DNA from: Nematopogon swammerdamellus
Taxonomy: Eukaryota; Arthropoda; Insecta; Lepidoptera; Adelidae
Direction: 5' to 3'
Assembly: GCA_946902875.1 (NCBI GenBank)
Contig: OX336349.1
Coordinates: 20,049,891 to 20,113,890, forward strand
Length of the DNA stretch: 64,000 nt
Shown here one piece after another: positions 21,783 to 32,899 of this stretch. The notes beneath the pieces are model-generated. The model searched no databases. It saw only the letters and a program-made list of their open reading frames with translations, and was not told the origin of the DNA. The stretch's first letter is position 1, and every line of letters begins with the position of its first letter. The translations under genes were made by a program, and so were the position numbers.

Positions 21783-22158
21783 GTCAGCCTCGGTAGCTCA
21801 GTGGTGCGGTCAGTCGACTGTTATTTTATTAAGCAACACGCTGAGCGCGGTCGGTGCTTGGATGGGTGACCGTTAGAGGCTGGCCGTGGTTCGGATTCCA
21901 CGTTAAACTGTAGGTCCCTTCCCTTCTTACCTTACTAGGTGGTAGGGTTTATCCCGGCCGGTTCGGTACCACCGCACTGAACGAAACGTCGGTCGAAACG
22001 GCTATGTAAATAGTTCGTATTTTCCGTCCAGTACAGTGTAGGCGACATGAAATGAAGGGAAGCGCACTAACATGGCACCAAGTTCACCCGGTGTCATGGG
22101 CTGACATCACGGATGTTGTAGGTGATGTAGCCAAGCGTGTCAGATTCCATAAAAAAAT
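21783..22158 (+). mobile_element. SINE-A, full length with tRNA/5S-like head
   Basis: Head 'gcctcggtagctcagtgg' (tRNA-like A-box region), then 'attaagcaacacgctgagcg' and 'cggtgcttggatgggtgacc', which resemble the 5S rRNA internal promoter. The central domain 'ctgtaggtcccttcccttc' and the conserved tail 'gggctgacatcacggatg' follow, then an A-tail. Flanks TACTATTT and TACTATCT may be a target duplication with one mismatch. Confidence 0.88.
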
Positions 22159-22462
22159 ACTATCTTCCGTCTGCTGCCAATGTACTGCATACCGACCAAA
22201 AGTAGGAACAAATTAAAAAGTGTCTAATGTATGACAATCCAATTTCTGCGTGTCTGTTTTCAGGGTCCTCAGCATCAGCGCCGGGGTCCGAAGGGAACAA
22301 AAAGATCCCTACAAATGGAATGTCCTGCTATCTAAGGAGGGTTGAGTGACGTGGATTCCTGTGTCGGCCGGGGACTCCGGGGAGTGCGGGGCCGGTCTGT
22401 TTCGGCGGTATGCCAAAACGGTATGAATGGATGTAGGGTATGCCCATAGAACAATCATATTT

Positions 22463-22845
22463 GTCAGCCTCGGTAGCTCAGTGGTGCGGTCGGTCGACTG
22501 TTGTCAACCAACCCTGAGCGCGGTCAGTACTTGGATGGGTGACCGCTCGACCGTTGGAAGCTGACCGTGGTTTGGATTCCACGTAAGACTGTAGGTCCCT
22601 TCCCTTCTTACCTTACTAGGTGGTAGGGTTTATCCCGCCCGGGTTAGTACCACACCACCGCACTGAATGAAACGTTGGTCGTAAAGGCTATGTAAATAGT
22701 TTGTGTTTTCCGTTCAGTTCAGTGTAGCCGACATGAAATGAAGGGAAGCACTGACATGGCACCTAGTTCACCCGGTGTTATGGGCTGACATCACGAATGT
22801 TGTAGGTGATGTAGCCGACCGTGTCAGTACAAAATAAAATATTTA
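22463..22845 (+). mobile_element. SINE-A, full length with tRNA/5S-like head
   Basis: Same structure as the copy 680 bp upstream and in the same orientation. The 5S-like block is well kept ('gcgcggtcagtacttggatg', 'ggtgaccgc'). The tail ends 'gaccgtgtcagtac' with an impure A-rich end. Confidence 0.88.
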
Positions 22846-23420
22846 AAAAACAAAAATGCTCCTTTAGCAGAATTGGCGCTTAAACTTCAGTCCGCCTAAT
22901 GGCCTCCCACTTTGCATCTCCGCACCATGCGACAGGAATATGCGAACTTTTCGATTCTGTAGGTATCTTATCTATACAGAGCAATCTCTGGAATTCTTTC
23001 CCTGCTCATGTGTTTCCCATTAAAACATGTATTCCTCTTCCCTTATAACTTGTAGTACCGGTAATTAGGTACTTATTTCTTTATAATTTGTATTCCTCAT
23101 CACCCCAAAGGTTGGCTGGAAGAAATCACTTGCATAAGTTCCCCTTTGCCACACCATTCATTTCCGTTTTTACCTCTTCGAGACATGGTATCTAAAAAAG
23201 TTATTGAAAACTGGGAAGGCTTTTTTAAATTCCATTAAATGTATTATTTCTACTAGAGACATGGTGTCGGTTTAAGCCCCAAAAGGACGTAACATGATAC
23301 CAAAATAATACGAAAGAATTATAAAGTTATGTTGCATAACTAAGGAACTCATCTGTTCTAAGGTGCCATTTCTATCTTAAGTTGGATCTTTATTCCGTGG
23401 GTAGATCTCATTTAGTCATA
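22846..23420. other. No gene; weak retrotransposon relic
   Basis: 22970-23040 ('ctggaattctttccctgctc') is reminiscent of the CR1-like C-terminus DNA 'ctggaacgctctccctgctc' at 7515, suggesting a diverged relic. The rest shows no structure. Confidence 0.35.
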
Positions 23421-23428
23421 CATACTAG

Positions 23429-23722
23429 CACAGAGCACGGAATACCGCTCGCCGCGCCTCCTAGAGACGCCCTGAGCGAGATTTTCCTACAACGCCGTTG
23501 AAGCCTGTGGGCGTGGCCTATGACTTACATATGTGTGTTGTGCGTGTGCATTTCTTTTGTGCGTGTGCCTAACTTGCTCCTCTTTGTGTGTAGTGTCGAT
23601 ACTAACATACACACACACACATACGAAGCGCTAGCAGCACTGCGTCTAGTTATTGGGTTTCAAATATTATCGCTTAGGGCGTCTCTAGGAGGGGGCGCGC
23701 GCGGGGTATTCCATGCTCTGTG
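23429..23722. mobile_element. hAT-type MITE, 294 bp, 8-bp duplication
   Basis: Flanked by perfect CATACTAG duplications (23421-23428 and 23723-23730). Inverted ends begin CACAGAGCAYGGAATACC and extend about 45 bp, including 'cctcctagagacgccct'. The core holds TG/CA-rich runs. There is no coding region, so it is non-autonomous. Confidence 0.85.
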
Positions 23723-24344
23723 CATACTAGGCTAATACTTATAATATATGTATTTACTTACTTATACTTACATACGTTGTATTGTACACCAACACACATA
23801 CATCTTTTTGGTATAAGGGAGAAGGAGGTGTGAGAAGCCAATGATATTTCGTTCAAAGTTATTACGTTTCCGATTACTTAAGGTAAGTAAACGGAAATTA
23901 TTTTTGACTTTTAAAGGGTCAGGTTTTTTTTATTTGTAATATATGTCCATGGACGTTCACATATTCGGTTGCAACAACGCGGTCTATTGAGGTCAACAAA
24001 ACTCATCAAGAGTACGAATGTCAGCCATTTGTTCGATGTCAACACGTTTCATAAATTTATTTACACCAGTCTCCCTAAAATACGACTGCAAATTACTTCA
24101 AACAGCTTTAATTACACCCCAGCGGACGAACAAGCGACAATTTGCATCTATGATGCATTTAGGGTTGCCAGAATATGATGAAGAAATTTCGAGATCTCTA
24201 TCTATTAATTTGTTTTGAGAAAACTTTGATTTAAAACTTGTAGAACTAAAAGTGGTGTAGTTTTCAGAGATTTTGATATTTCGACAGATGTTTTTTAATC
24301 ATCCGCACGTCGATCGAGAGTTTTTTTTTTGCACGTTCCGCGAT

Positions 24345-24907
24345 GGCCCGAACGAAAGAATCGGTCAAGTGCGAGTTTTACTCGCGCACGGAGGGTTCCG
24401 TAGATCCGCTATACCATACCTGTAAAAAAACCATATGCGTCTATCTTTTGTCTTTCTACAATGCAAAATATAAAAACGTGTGGCGCCATCTATTATTCAT
24501 TAGCGCGACAAATCGATTCTTAGCACGTTTCTTGTATGGGGATGACTTAATTTTTTAATTTTAGATTTTTTTATTTGCTGGAACATCCGCCATAATATTT
24601 TTTTTGTTATTGTTCCATCTGCGATCACTTTTTTTTTACTTTTAGCAGATTTTCTGATTGTCGGTTGTGGCTTTCAGAGAATTGACCCCAGTGGGCCAAG
24701 CTCTACATTTTGATAGCGGACCTTCCTACTTGGATAGGTCCACTATGAATCGATCCGCCATAATAATACATATTCCTTGAAAATATCAACCGGCTACCAT
24801 TTACGGTTAAAATCTCGGTTCAAATAATACAGCCCTAGGACGAACGAACAGACAGACACACAACGTAGGTTTAGTAATAGGTTTCCGTATGGATACGGTG
24901 CCCTAAA
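24345..24907 (+). repeat. Family C repeat, long diverged copy
   Basis: Starts 'ggtcaagtgcgagttttac' and 'cggagggttccgtagatcc', and ends 'gatacggtgccctaaaaa'. It carries extra internal DNA at 24600-24760 that is absent from shorter copies, possibly a nested insertion. Confidence 0.65.
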
Positions 24908-25152
24908 AATGTGTGGGAAAAGATCAAACACCGTACCAAACTAGATAGACAAGATGCTGAGGCTCTGCGCTTGCTCAGCCAAAAGGAATATGAACTCATA
25001 AAGGAATATGATTGGCCTAGCGCGCACAAGAAGAGAAGCGATGCATAAGGCCCTAATGTGTTAAAACGAGACAAATAGTTTTCTCGCCGCTCTACGAGGA
25101 TTATCGGTATTGCAACCAAGGGAGAGGGGATGCCGGAGTTTTGGAGCATGAC

Positions 25153-25493
25153 TTTTTTTTTTTTATCGAAATTGACATGGTTGGCTACATCACCTACAAC
25201 ATCCGTGATGTCAGCCCATAACACCGGGTGAACTTGGTGCCACGTCATAGTGCCTCCCTTCGGTCGTGCCGGCCACACCGAACTGGACGGAAAACACAAA
25301 CTATTTACATAGCCGTTTCGACCGACCTTTCATTCAGTGCGGTGGTACCAACCCGGGCGGGTTAAACCCTACCACCTAGTGATATAAGAAGGGAGTCATT
25401 TCCCTTAGTCGCCTTTTACGACATACACGGGGAGAGATGCAGTGGGTCTATTCTTTTAAAGTACCGGCCCCACACGGTTCAAGACAATGACTG
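25153..25493 (-). mobile_element. SINE-A body with alternative head, minus strand
   Basis: Poly-T at 25153-25164 is the reversed tail. The usual SINE-A tail and body follow, but the far end carries 'gatataagaagggagtcat' and then the 'gtcgccttttacgac' to 'gtaccggccccacacgg' module in place of the tRNA/5S head. Same arrangement as 45671-46065, 52573-52845 and 58425-58650. Confidence 0.75.
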
Positions 25494-25499
25494 TCGAGA

Positions 25500-26865
25500 A
25501 AATACTTATCGAGCACCGCGCCTATCTAGTTTGGTACTTTATTCTTTATTCATCATTCTTATTTTTTTTACAATACGGTCTTTGGAAAAGATGCAAGCGC
25601 CATTAGCGAGCGATTAAGACACTAAAGTCGGTCATATAATTGTTTCATTCGGAGCAATTCGGGCTATCATGGAACGAGCGGGAAGACTCCTGATCGACAT
25701 GCTGAACAACTTTAACGGATAAACGGCGTGCTTCCTCGGTCTATAATGATTTTCATGATCTATTTTACAAGTTAGGGCGCTTAGTAACGCCACATGTGGA
25801 TTTTTAAAGAAGTAGCCTATCTATATATAACTAGCCGAAAAGAAGTAGCCTATCTATATATCTATATATCTATAGCCTATATAACTAGACCAATCGAAAG
25901 GCTAAAAACTACTAGATCTTTGTCTATTGATCCCACGTTTTCGGTTGTAAAATTTTATCATTTTCTTTACAAACTATACGGAAACCAAATGTAATTTTTT
26001 TCTTCCGCGTGAACCTTGAAGACTTAATGCCATAAACTCAATAGAATTTGAATGGAATTTGTATAACAAAATGACGCCATTTGTTATCTATCGATCACAC
26101 GCTTTTCAAAGTTCTAATGCGAAGGATCGCAATTTATGAAAACACCCCTTATACTACGCGCTACGCCGCCGTTGGCGTTTCTAGGCGCCGTGAATTTTTT
26201 TCTTATTGTAAATAAAAATTCTGCTGACTGATTTGATTCAAATTGTTTATTTATATGTATAAATTCAACTTTTATTAATGACTTGACTGAACCCTAAGTT
26301 CTTTGTATTTTATTATCTTTTATTTTCTTTTTACTTAGACGTGGTATGTTAGGTATATTTAACTTAATTAAAACTTAGTATATAAGTCATATTGAAGAAA
26401 AAAAACTCTATAAGGTTTCTTACCCGGTTCGTCCTTATAGATTGCACTGCTGAACATGACAAAAAATATTATGACGTACCATACTGAATTGTGTGTTCTT
26501 TATGGCGAAATAAATATCTGAATCTAAGCTCGAGTAAGTACGATCACGTACGATACCTTCAAAATCTGTATTTTTCCGCTTTGCCTTAAAATCTACTGAA
26601 AAACTGAAATTCCGCAAGCCGAGCCGCCGCCGCCTGCAAATGCTGTTCAGCCCATAATTGAAACACCGCACCTTTATTTTCTAACCTAACACACTCGAAT
26701 TCTTCGACCGGAATCGACCGCCTGAACCGAATTCTAACTCAACACGCAACGATATGAATAATATAATATTTTTCCCTTTCGCTCTCCGCTCTCCTCACAA
26801 ATTCCAAGTCCACAGCTTCCTAGATCCTGTGCGAATCTAAACCGCACACCACACATATTAACAAA
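25500..26865. other. No gene recognised
   Basis: AT-rich DNA with a short local duplication at 25805-25875 ('agtagcctatctatatat' twice) and small frames without domains. Confidence 0.45.
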
Positions 26866-27230
26866 AAACCGGCCAAGTGGGAGTCGAACTCGCGCACCGG
26901 CGGTTCCGTATCGCCATGTCATGGTCAGCCCCACTCACGCCATCTATGGCGTGTTTTGTGAAATGCTTCATATTAGTTCAAATTCGCGCGCACACACGCG
27001 CGCATACACTTTTTAGTTTCTTATATGGTGAACCCCGTGAATTTTTAACTTTTTCTTATTTGTTATATTGGCCATAATAACACATATTCTGTGCAAATTT
27101 CAACGGGCTACCTATTGCGGTTTAAGAGATACAGCTCTTGGACAGACGGACCGGACAGACAGACAGACAGACAGACAAACGGCGTAGGCTTAGTAATAGG
27201 GTCCCGTACGACGGATACGGAACCCTAAAA
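26866..27230 (+). repeat. Family C repeat, near full length
   Basis: Starts 'ggccaagtgggagtcgaac', and ends 'ggatacggaaccctaaaaa'. It contains a (CGCA)n-like run near 26990, 'ttggccataataacac' and a (GACA)n run before 'ggcgtaggcttagtaatag'. Confidence 0.8.
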
Positions 27231-27328
27231 ACGAACCCCATATGTTACTTCTAACTAATCTTTTGTCTTAATACCTATATGAACTTAACATAGTTAATAA
27301 GAGCGCCAAAATGTAATTATATGTTATT

Positions 27329-27652
27329 GTAAGCCTCGGTAGCTCAGTTGTGCGGTCGGTCGACTGTTTTTAAGCAACCCTGGACCGCTCGGCCGTTGGA
27401 GGCTGACCGTGGTTCGGAATTCACGTTAAAACTGTAAGTTCCTTCCCTTCTTATCTTACTAGGTGGTAGGGTTTAATCCGCCCGGATTGATACCACCGCA
27501 CCGCACTGAATGAAACGTCCAGTTCAGTGTAGCCGGCACGACCGAAGGGAAGCACTGACATGGCACCTAGTTCACCAAGGTGTTATGGGCTGTCATCACG
27601 GATGTTGTAAGTAGGTGATGTAGCAAACCGTGTCGGTTTCCATAAAAGAAAA
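27329..27652 (+). mobile_element. SINE-A copy lacking the 5S-like block
   Basis: The head 'gcctcggtagctcagttg' is present, but DNA jumps from 'aagcaaccctgg' to 'accgctcggccgttgg', so the 'cagtacttggatggg' part of the 5S-like segment is missing. The body is also shortened by a deletion after 'gaatgaaacgtcc'. Confidence 0.78.
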
Positions 27653-27659
27653 CCCTATT

Positions 27660-27970
27660 TCTATCTATCTACAGTAGATAACGCAGAGCCCCACGGGGTA
27701 CTCCCTGTACAGCGCCAAAGCTACAGGTGCTATATGGCGCAGGTGCGTCGGTGTTGGTTGATTGTTCTCCTGTTTCACAGTTCATTGAAGTTTAATAACG
27801 CACAGGATCACCCGCCCCTCGGCCGCCCCTAACCTACCCGGTATCCGCCCCTACTCCGCCCCATCCCCGACCCTCGCCGTATCCCTCCCCGAGTCGAACC
27901 GCAGGGTAGGCTTTACTTCAGCCGCGCGCGACTGTCCCTGGCTGAACCATTGCCGACATTCCTAAACTAT
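27660..27970. other. No gene; C-rich stretch
   Basis: 27815-27895 is markedly pyrimidine/C-rich ('cccctactccgccccatccc'). No reading frame or RNA family is recognised. Confidence 0.4.
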
Positions 27971-27974
27971 GTAA

Positions 27975-28411
27975 GGTCTTTCATTAGTAGTTAACGATAC
28001 GCTAAGGGGTGTATGTATGTATCAGATACTGATCACGTTCCCATAGCAATTATTATTTTTTTTCGATATAAAAAACCTACTCACTCCTTAAATTTAATAC
28101 GTGAAGTGCGCTTATTTCACCTTAATAAGTACGTTTTTTATATCGTAAAAAAAATGTGTTGTCTGTAAAGTCGGTTTACGGACGATAGTTTTACGTGATA
28201 ACGTCATGCCGATTGTGCCTCTCTATCGCTTGTTACGCGCTCTCGCTTGCACACACAGGCTCAGATGGAACGTGACACTTTTTCGTGCGTGCAGCCGGTG
28301 TTCATCAATTTATAAGACGTGACGTTATCACGTCAAAAATGGTATGGGAACTTGATAGGTATCTGATACACATACACCCCTTAGCGTATCGTTACCTACT
28401 ATTGAAAGACC
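27975..28411. mobile_element. TIR element of 437 bp (DNA transposon relic)
   Basis: Inverted ends of about 65 bp begin GGTCTTTCA and include 'taacgatacgctaagggg'. The interior has a second inverted pair around 'gatataaaaaacctactc' and 'gtacgttttttatatc'. No target duplication is obvious and there are no transposase motifs, so the superfamily is undetermined. Confidence 0.75.
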
Positions 28412-28980
28412 CCCTATAAAACACGTAAGTAAACTGTTAAAGTTTTCAGAAATAAGACCGTACACCTTTTCGGCGCAATAAAAATTACTTAATTGAATTG
28501 TTTTTTTAGAACTTTGAATTTTTTGTTTGCTTTTCATTAAAATCATTTCTTAAATAAAACATCACCTATAATACTATATAAATGTAAGTACTATTTATGC
28601 TAATATTTATGTAACAACGGCATTCATATAACAATAACGTCTGATTTTGAGATGCGTCGGTATATAATTTTTATCGTAAACCGACTAGCGCGTTCAAATT
28701 CATTTTAAGTACGTAGGTATATAGGAATACATATTTGAACCTTAAAACTAGCTCATATGTACGTTAATAAGTCGGTAGTGCTCCACTGTATGAAAACACT
28801 ATTTATCAAAAAGCTAAGCTAAAAGCTCATCCGTTGCGCCAATATTGTTAAAACCGGCGTTACTTCAGCGGTTTCGAACTCAAAAGTGACAAAGTTATAT
28901 TATTTATTACCTATTATTGTGAAGCATGTAAATATTGTGAAGTACATACTAGTATGATATGTATTCAAGAATTTGAATGT
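28412..28980. other. No gene recognised
   Basis: AT-rich DNA without repeats I can match inside the window. Confidence 0.45.
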
Positions 28981-28984
28981 GATA

Positions 28985-29095
28985 TTCCCCCCAAGTAAAA
29001 AAAAGTACAGTCTCGGGCCCTTCAAGAGGGGCGTGGACACCTGCCATGCCGGCATGGCATTAGCAACCCCCATACGACATACGCATACGCAGTTA
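28985..29095 (+). mobile_element. CR1/Jockey-like 3' UTR fragment
   Basis: 'cagtctcgggcccttcaag' and 'gccggcatggcattagcaac' match the 3' UTR at 7545-7620. The copy has a small A-run insertion near 28998. Confidence 0.6.
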
Positions 29096-29295
29096 CGCAT
29101 TATAAAAATAAAGTGGTCTGGCTAGTCTTAAGTTCCGCATTGTAAGCGCCTACCCGAAAAGAGGGAATGGTCGTTATAATGCTTCTTCTAATCAGCGCTT
29201 GAGTTTTATGCCAATACTTATTTACTGGCTCAAGTGTCATCAGAAGGTTTTGAATATAACTCTTGGAGCCTTTGATGAAGGATTTCGGTGTTTTT

Positions 29296-29830
29296 AACCC
29301 CCGACGCAAACGGAGGAGTGTTATAAGTATAACGTGTGTGTCTATGTGCGGGTGTGTCTATCTGTGACATCGTATAGCTCCCAAACGGATGGGCCGATTT
29401 GGATGCTGTTTATTTTTAACCCCAGACGAAAAAAACGGAGGGGTGTTATAAGTTTGACGTGTGTGTGTGTTTGTGTGTGTGTGTGTGTCTGTCTGTGGCA
29501 TCGTAGCTCCCAAGCGGATGGACCGATTTGGATGCGGTTTTTTTATTAGGAAGCTTGTTTAATCGGGATGGTTCTTAGCTATGTTCGTAATGAAGTAATT
29601 AAGTAATAAAAAAAATCATTATGTTAAAAAGTGGACCGATTTTCATGCGGTTTTTTTTTAAAAAGCTTGTTAGAAAACTGGTTTAATCGGGATAGTTCTT
29701 AGCTATGTTTGTAATCTAGTAATCAAGTAATTATGAAGTAATTTAAAAAATTACGTCTCAAGGATGGACCGATTTGGATAAGGTTTAAAAAAAAAGTTTG
29801 AAATAAAAGTTAAATTACTAATTAACCGTG
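29296..29830 (+). repeat. Tandemly duplicated repeat with 'GGACCGATTTGGATGCGG'
   Basis: Two successive modules (about 29296-29420 and 29421-29545) share 'ggagtgttataagt' or 'gggtgttataag', a TG-rich run, and 'tgggccgatttggatgc' or 'tggaccgatttggatgc'. Three further degenerate echoes of the 'gaccgatttKgat' motif follow to 29800. Same family as 2660-2915 (minus). Confidence 0.6.
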
Positions 29831-30239
29831 AAGGCAGGTTTCACGTGTGTGGGCATAATCTTTATTTTTGGCCCACCATACTTTAAACACTGCAAATTAA
29901 TATTTAACATAAAATATTAATTATTAAGCAGAATATCTTTTTCAGAACGTCTCATATTTTGAAGGAAAGAAGGGAATGAAAATCCCACAGCCTATATTTT
30001 GAAGAGAGGAAAGAAAACACCTTTTTCGGAAGCGGAAAAATGAAAACATGAAACCATTCAGAGTTATTTTATCTTTTACTTTTTCGTTTTCCGGCTCAGC
30101 CCAGACCACGTTTCCGAATAACAGATTTCGTCTTCTTAATTATTATTGTTCAGGCTTTCATTTCAGGATACCGTGCCGTGGTCGTATCAGCCTTTGACTT
30201 TATTTTGAATGGAGTTATATGTCTTATGGTGTGCTTATA

Positions 30240-30288
30240 TGATCCGACCGACAGTCGACCGACCGCACCGCTGAGCTACCGAGGCTGA
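30240..30288 (-). mobile_element. SINE-A head fragment
   Basis: The reverse strand reads 'gcctcggtagctcagcgg' and 'gcggtcggtcgactg', which is the SINE-A head alone. It is cut off before the 5S-like block. Confidence 0.6.
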
Positions 30289-30404
30289 GAAAAATACTAA
30301 ATAGGTACTTTATTTCTAGGATTTTTTTTCGAAGGTATAAACAAGTTGCAGGTCAGGTGGAAAAAGTGCATTGACCTTGATGGAGATTATGTCTAAAAAT
30401 AAAA

Positions 30405-30470
30405 ATCTGTCAAGTGCGAGTTTTACTCGCGCGCGGAGGTTTCCGTATCTATCCGCTATCAATAATATCC
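30405..30470 (+). repeat. Family C 5' fragment
   Basis: 'gtcaagtgcgagttttactc' and 'ggaggtttccgtatc' match the start of the copy at 24357. The rest of the element is absent. Confidence 0.55.
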
Positions 30471-30949
30471 GCCTATGCGCTCAGGTGGCATGGTCTTCGA
30501 ATTTGAATTATTATCAGATGTGAATATAATTTATCATTATCATAAACATATTATGTTTATGTTATGCACAGATAAATAAAATGATGTTATGGCAGGTCTC
30601 CATGTTTGCCCACTGACAGCTGTTACCATAGTAACGTCACTTTATTTTTAAAAATGATCTGTCAAACATCATATGTCTTTTGAAAATCTTGTCTTTCAAT
30701 TTCATGGTCGGGCTTCAAACATTGTTAAAACTTTCTGGTATTTGAATAGTGGTGTGCAGTGGTGTTCATCCCATTTCGTTTATTTCATGGGGAGTGTACT
30801 TTATTGAACACCTATTTATACAAAGAATATAAAAATTTAATATCAGAAAGATTTTAACTAAAAACTTACCTATCTAACAAAATAAAACTAACTTAGATTA
30901 TTAATTGGTCTCGGAGCGCGCGGAGACCTATCAATAATCTAAGAAAACT

Positions 30950-31230
30950 AAACATGAACCTATAAATAAAATAAATCTTCTAGTTAAGCCGAGGCAGCCA
31001 CAGTTCCTAGGATGCTTATAGCGATCCCTCTTGAAATTTCTAGGCTTATGCGGCGCGTATGAAGAAAGCCTTGGCACCAAAGAGATTAAAAGGGCGGTTA
31101 ATGTCTTTGCTTGGCACGCACGTCACCGGACTTATCCATACTAGCAATTTGGCGATGGTTTCGGCAAAAGCCACTGCGTCCGGTGACCACGCGACAAGGG
31201 CAAGGGTTTCCACTTAGGTTCGAGATTGTA
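30950..31230 (-). pseudogene. Remnant of retroelement family 'RISLxIxRGN', 3' end
   Basis: Read on the minus strand, in shifting frames, it matches the copy at 56853: DNA for 'DKSGDVRAK', then 'RRISLEISRGIAISILGTVA' and 'LEDLFYL'. A 31-bp insertion flanked by GTGCCAAG on both sides (about 31070-31115) splits the reading frame, and a stop follows AASA. Confidence 0.7.
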
Positions 31231-31479
31231 TGACGTGTGCCGACATTCAGCCGTAGTAGAAACATGTCTGAGTAGACTTTTATCATAGTACGGACTAAAA
31301 TGTCGTAAGTAAAATGTTTGTCGTGGTTTCAGTACAATAGTAGTTCAATTCTAACCGTTACGTGGGTAGAATCAATCACCTATGTAGGTTTCAGACTTCC
31401 CTTAGGAATATGACTAAAACAAACGTACACCCGCCGACATTCGCCAATTTATTACGAGTAATTATTGTTAATTTTTAGG

Positions 31480-32085
31480 GTTCCGTATCCATCGTATGAA
31501 AGCATATTACTAAGCCTACGCCGTCTGTATGTCTGTCTGTCTGTCCGTCTGTCCGAGGGCTACACAGATATCTTGAACCGTAGGTAGCCCGTTGAAATTT
31601 TCACAGAATATGTGTTATTATGGCCGATATAACAACAAATAATAAAAATAAGAAAAAGTAAAAAATTCACGGGGGTATCACGGGGCTTATACAAGCAAAT
31701 AAAAAGTGTATGCACGCCATCTACCGAAAAGAGTATGAAGCATTTTAACTAATCCATAGATGTTGTGAGTGGTGCTGCCCATGACATGGCGATACGGAAC
31801 CCTCGGTGCGCGAGTTCGAATCGCACTTGGCCCAGTTTCTTGTATGGGGACTCCCCTTAATTTCTTACTTTTCTATTTTTTTATTATTTGTTGTTAGGTA
31901 TATCCGCCATAATAACACATATTCTGTGAAAATTTCATCCGGCTAGCTACTACGTTTCCAAAGATACAGCAGTAGGACAAATATATAGACAGACCGACAG
32001 ACAGACAGAAGGCGGCTGCGCGGCGCGGGGTAGCGTAGCCTTATATTAGTAATAGGCTTCCGCACGGAGTACGGAAACCTAAAAA
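31480..32085. repeat. Two family C copies joined head to head
   Basis: 31480-31831 is a near-complete family C copy on the minus strand (starts 'tagggttccgtatcc', ends 'gattcgaactcgcg' relative and 'acttggcc'). 31833-32085 is a 5'-deleted copy on the plus strand ending 'gtacggaaacctaaaaa'. The heads meet at about 31832, so both A-rich ends face outward. Confidence 0.65.
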
Positions 32086-32189
32086 CAGACAACAGTGCGG
32101 TTCTGTCTGTCTGACCTATAAATATAGCGAGGAAAACCACTATTCAGGGAGAAAAAAATATTTTGTACTGGGATATACTCATTCGACCG

Positions 32190-32375
32190 CTCGTTTATAC
32201 AGAATGTTCGGCACATGGACCGACAAATTTTTTTTGTAGGTAATTGGGGTAATTTGCAACGTTTTGACCCATGATACCTTTTGTCAGATGTCATGTGGTA
32301 TCGAGATACGATATTTTTTTTATTTTTGAAAATTACCAAAATCCCAGCTTTAAACCCCTTGTAACTTTTTTGTTA
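32190..32375 (+). mobile_element. Terminal fragment of TACAGGGTGTTCGG-type element
   Basis: 'tgttcggcacatggaccgac', 'tgtggtatcgagatacgat' and 'ccccttgtaacttttttg' match the left arm of the element at 37811-38227. No opposite end lies nearby, so this is a solo end. Confidence 0.65.
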
Positions 32376-32640
32376 CAATCCAAATCCAAATCCAAATCCA
32401 AATCCAAACGTTTATTGTCACAATATAGCACGATACATAATACATAATAAAAATATTTTAATAAATACAATTAACAATACAATGGTGGAACAGTAACTGT
32501 TTTGTTACAAGCAGTGGAAATCTATAATTGGCTTTTATGGTATAACCTATACATAATCACACCTATTGTAAAACTGCTGTTGATTTCCCAAATAAACAAA
32601 AATAAAAATAAAAAAATTAAAATAAATATAAATTTCACGC
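32376..32640 (-). mobile_element. Retroelement 3' tail with (GGATTT)n end
   Basis: On the minus strand, AT-rich 3' UTR-like DNA terminates in about four GGATTT repeats (32380-32407 on plus). Short tandem repeats at the 3' end are typical of several non-LTR clades. No coding part is present. Confidence 0.45.
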
Positions 32641-32899
32641 GAGCGATGCCGCGGACAAAAGTGAGCTACCAATAATTTCACAACCCAGCTCTATACGGTT
32701 TCCTTCTTTGGAGCGCGCCGGCGATGGGAGACAATCTTGTGAATTGATTTGAACTCGACTGATTGTGATGATTACTCACATGTATCGTCTGTGTGTACAT
32801 GAGCTCATAATGTCGTAATGGCGTGAATCAATCCGGATCCGTGCACTGCGCACTTGGGATGATGTGTCAACTAACAACCATATTGTTTTTATTCGACAC

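Noticed and set aside
21783..22845. 5S rRNA genes
   Set aside because: Only the internal promoter-like part is present, embedded in a SINE; the 5' and 3' parts of 5S rRNA are missing.
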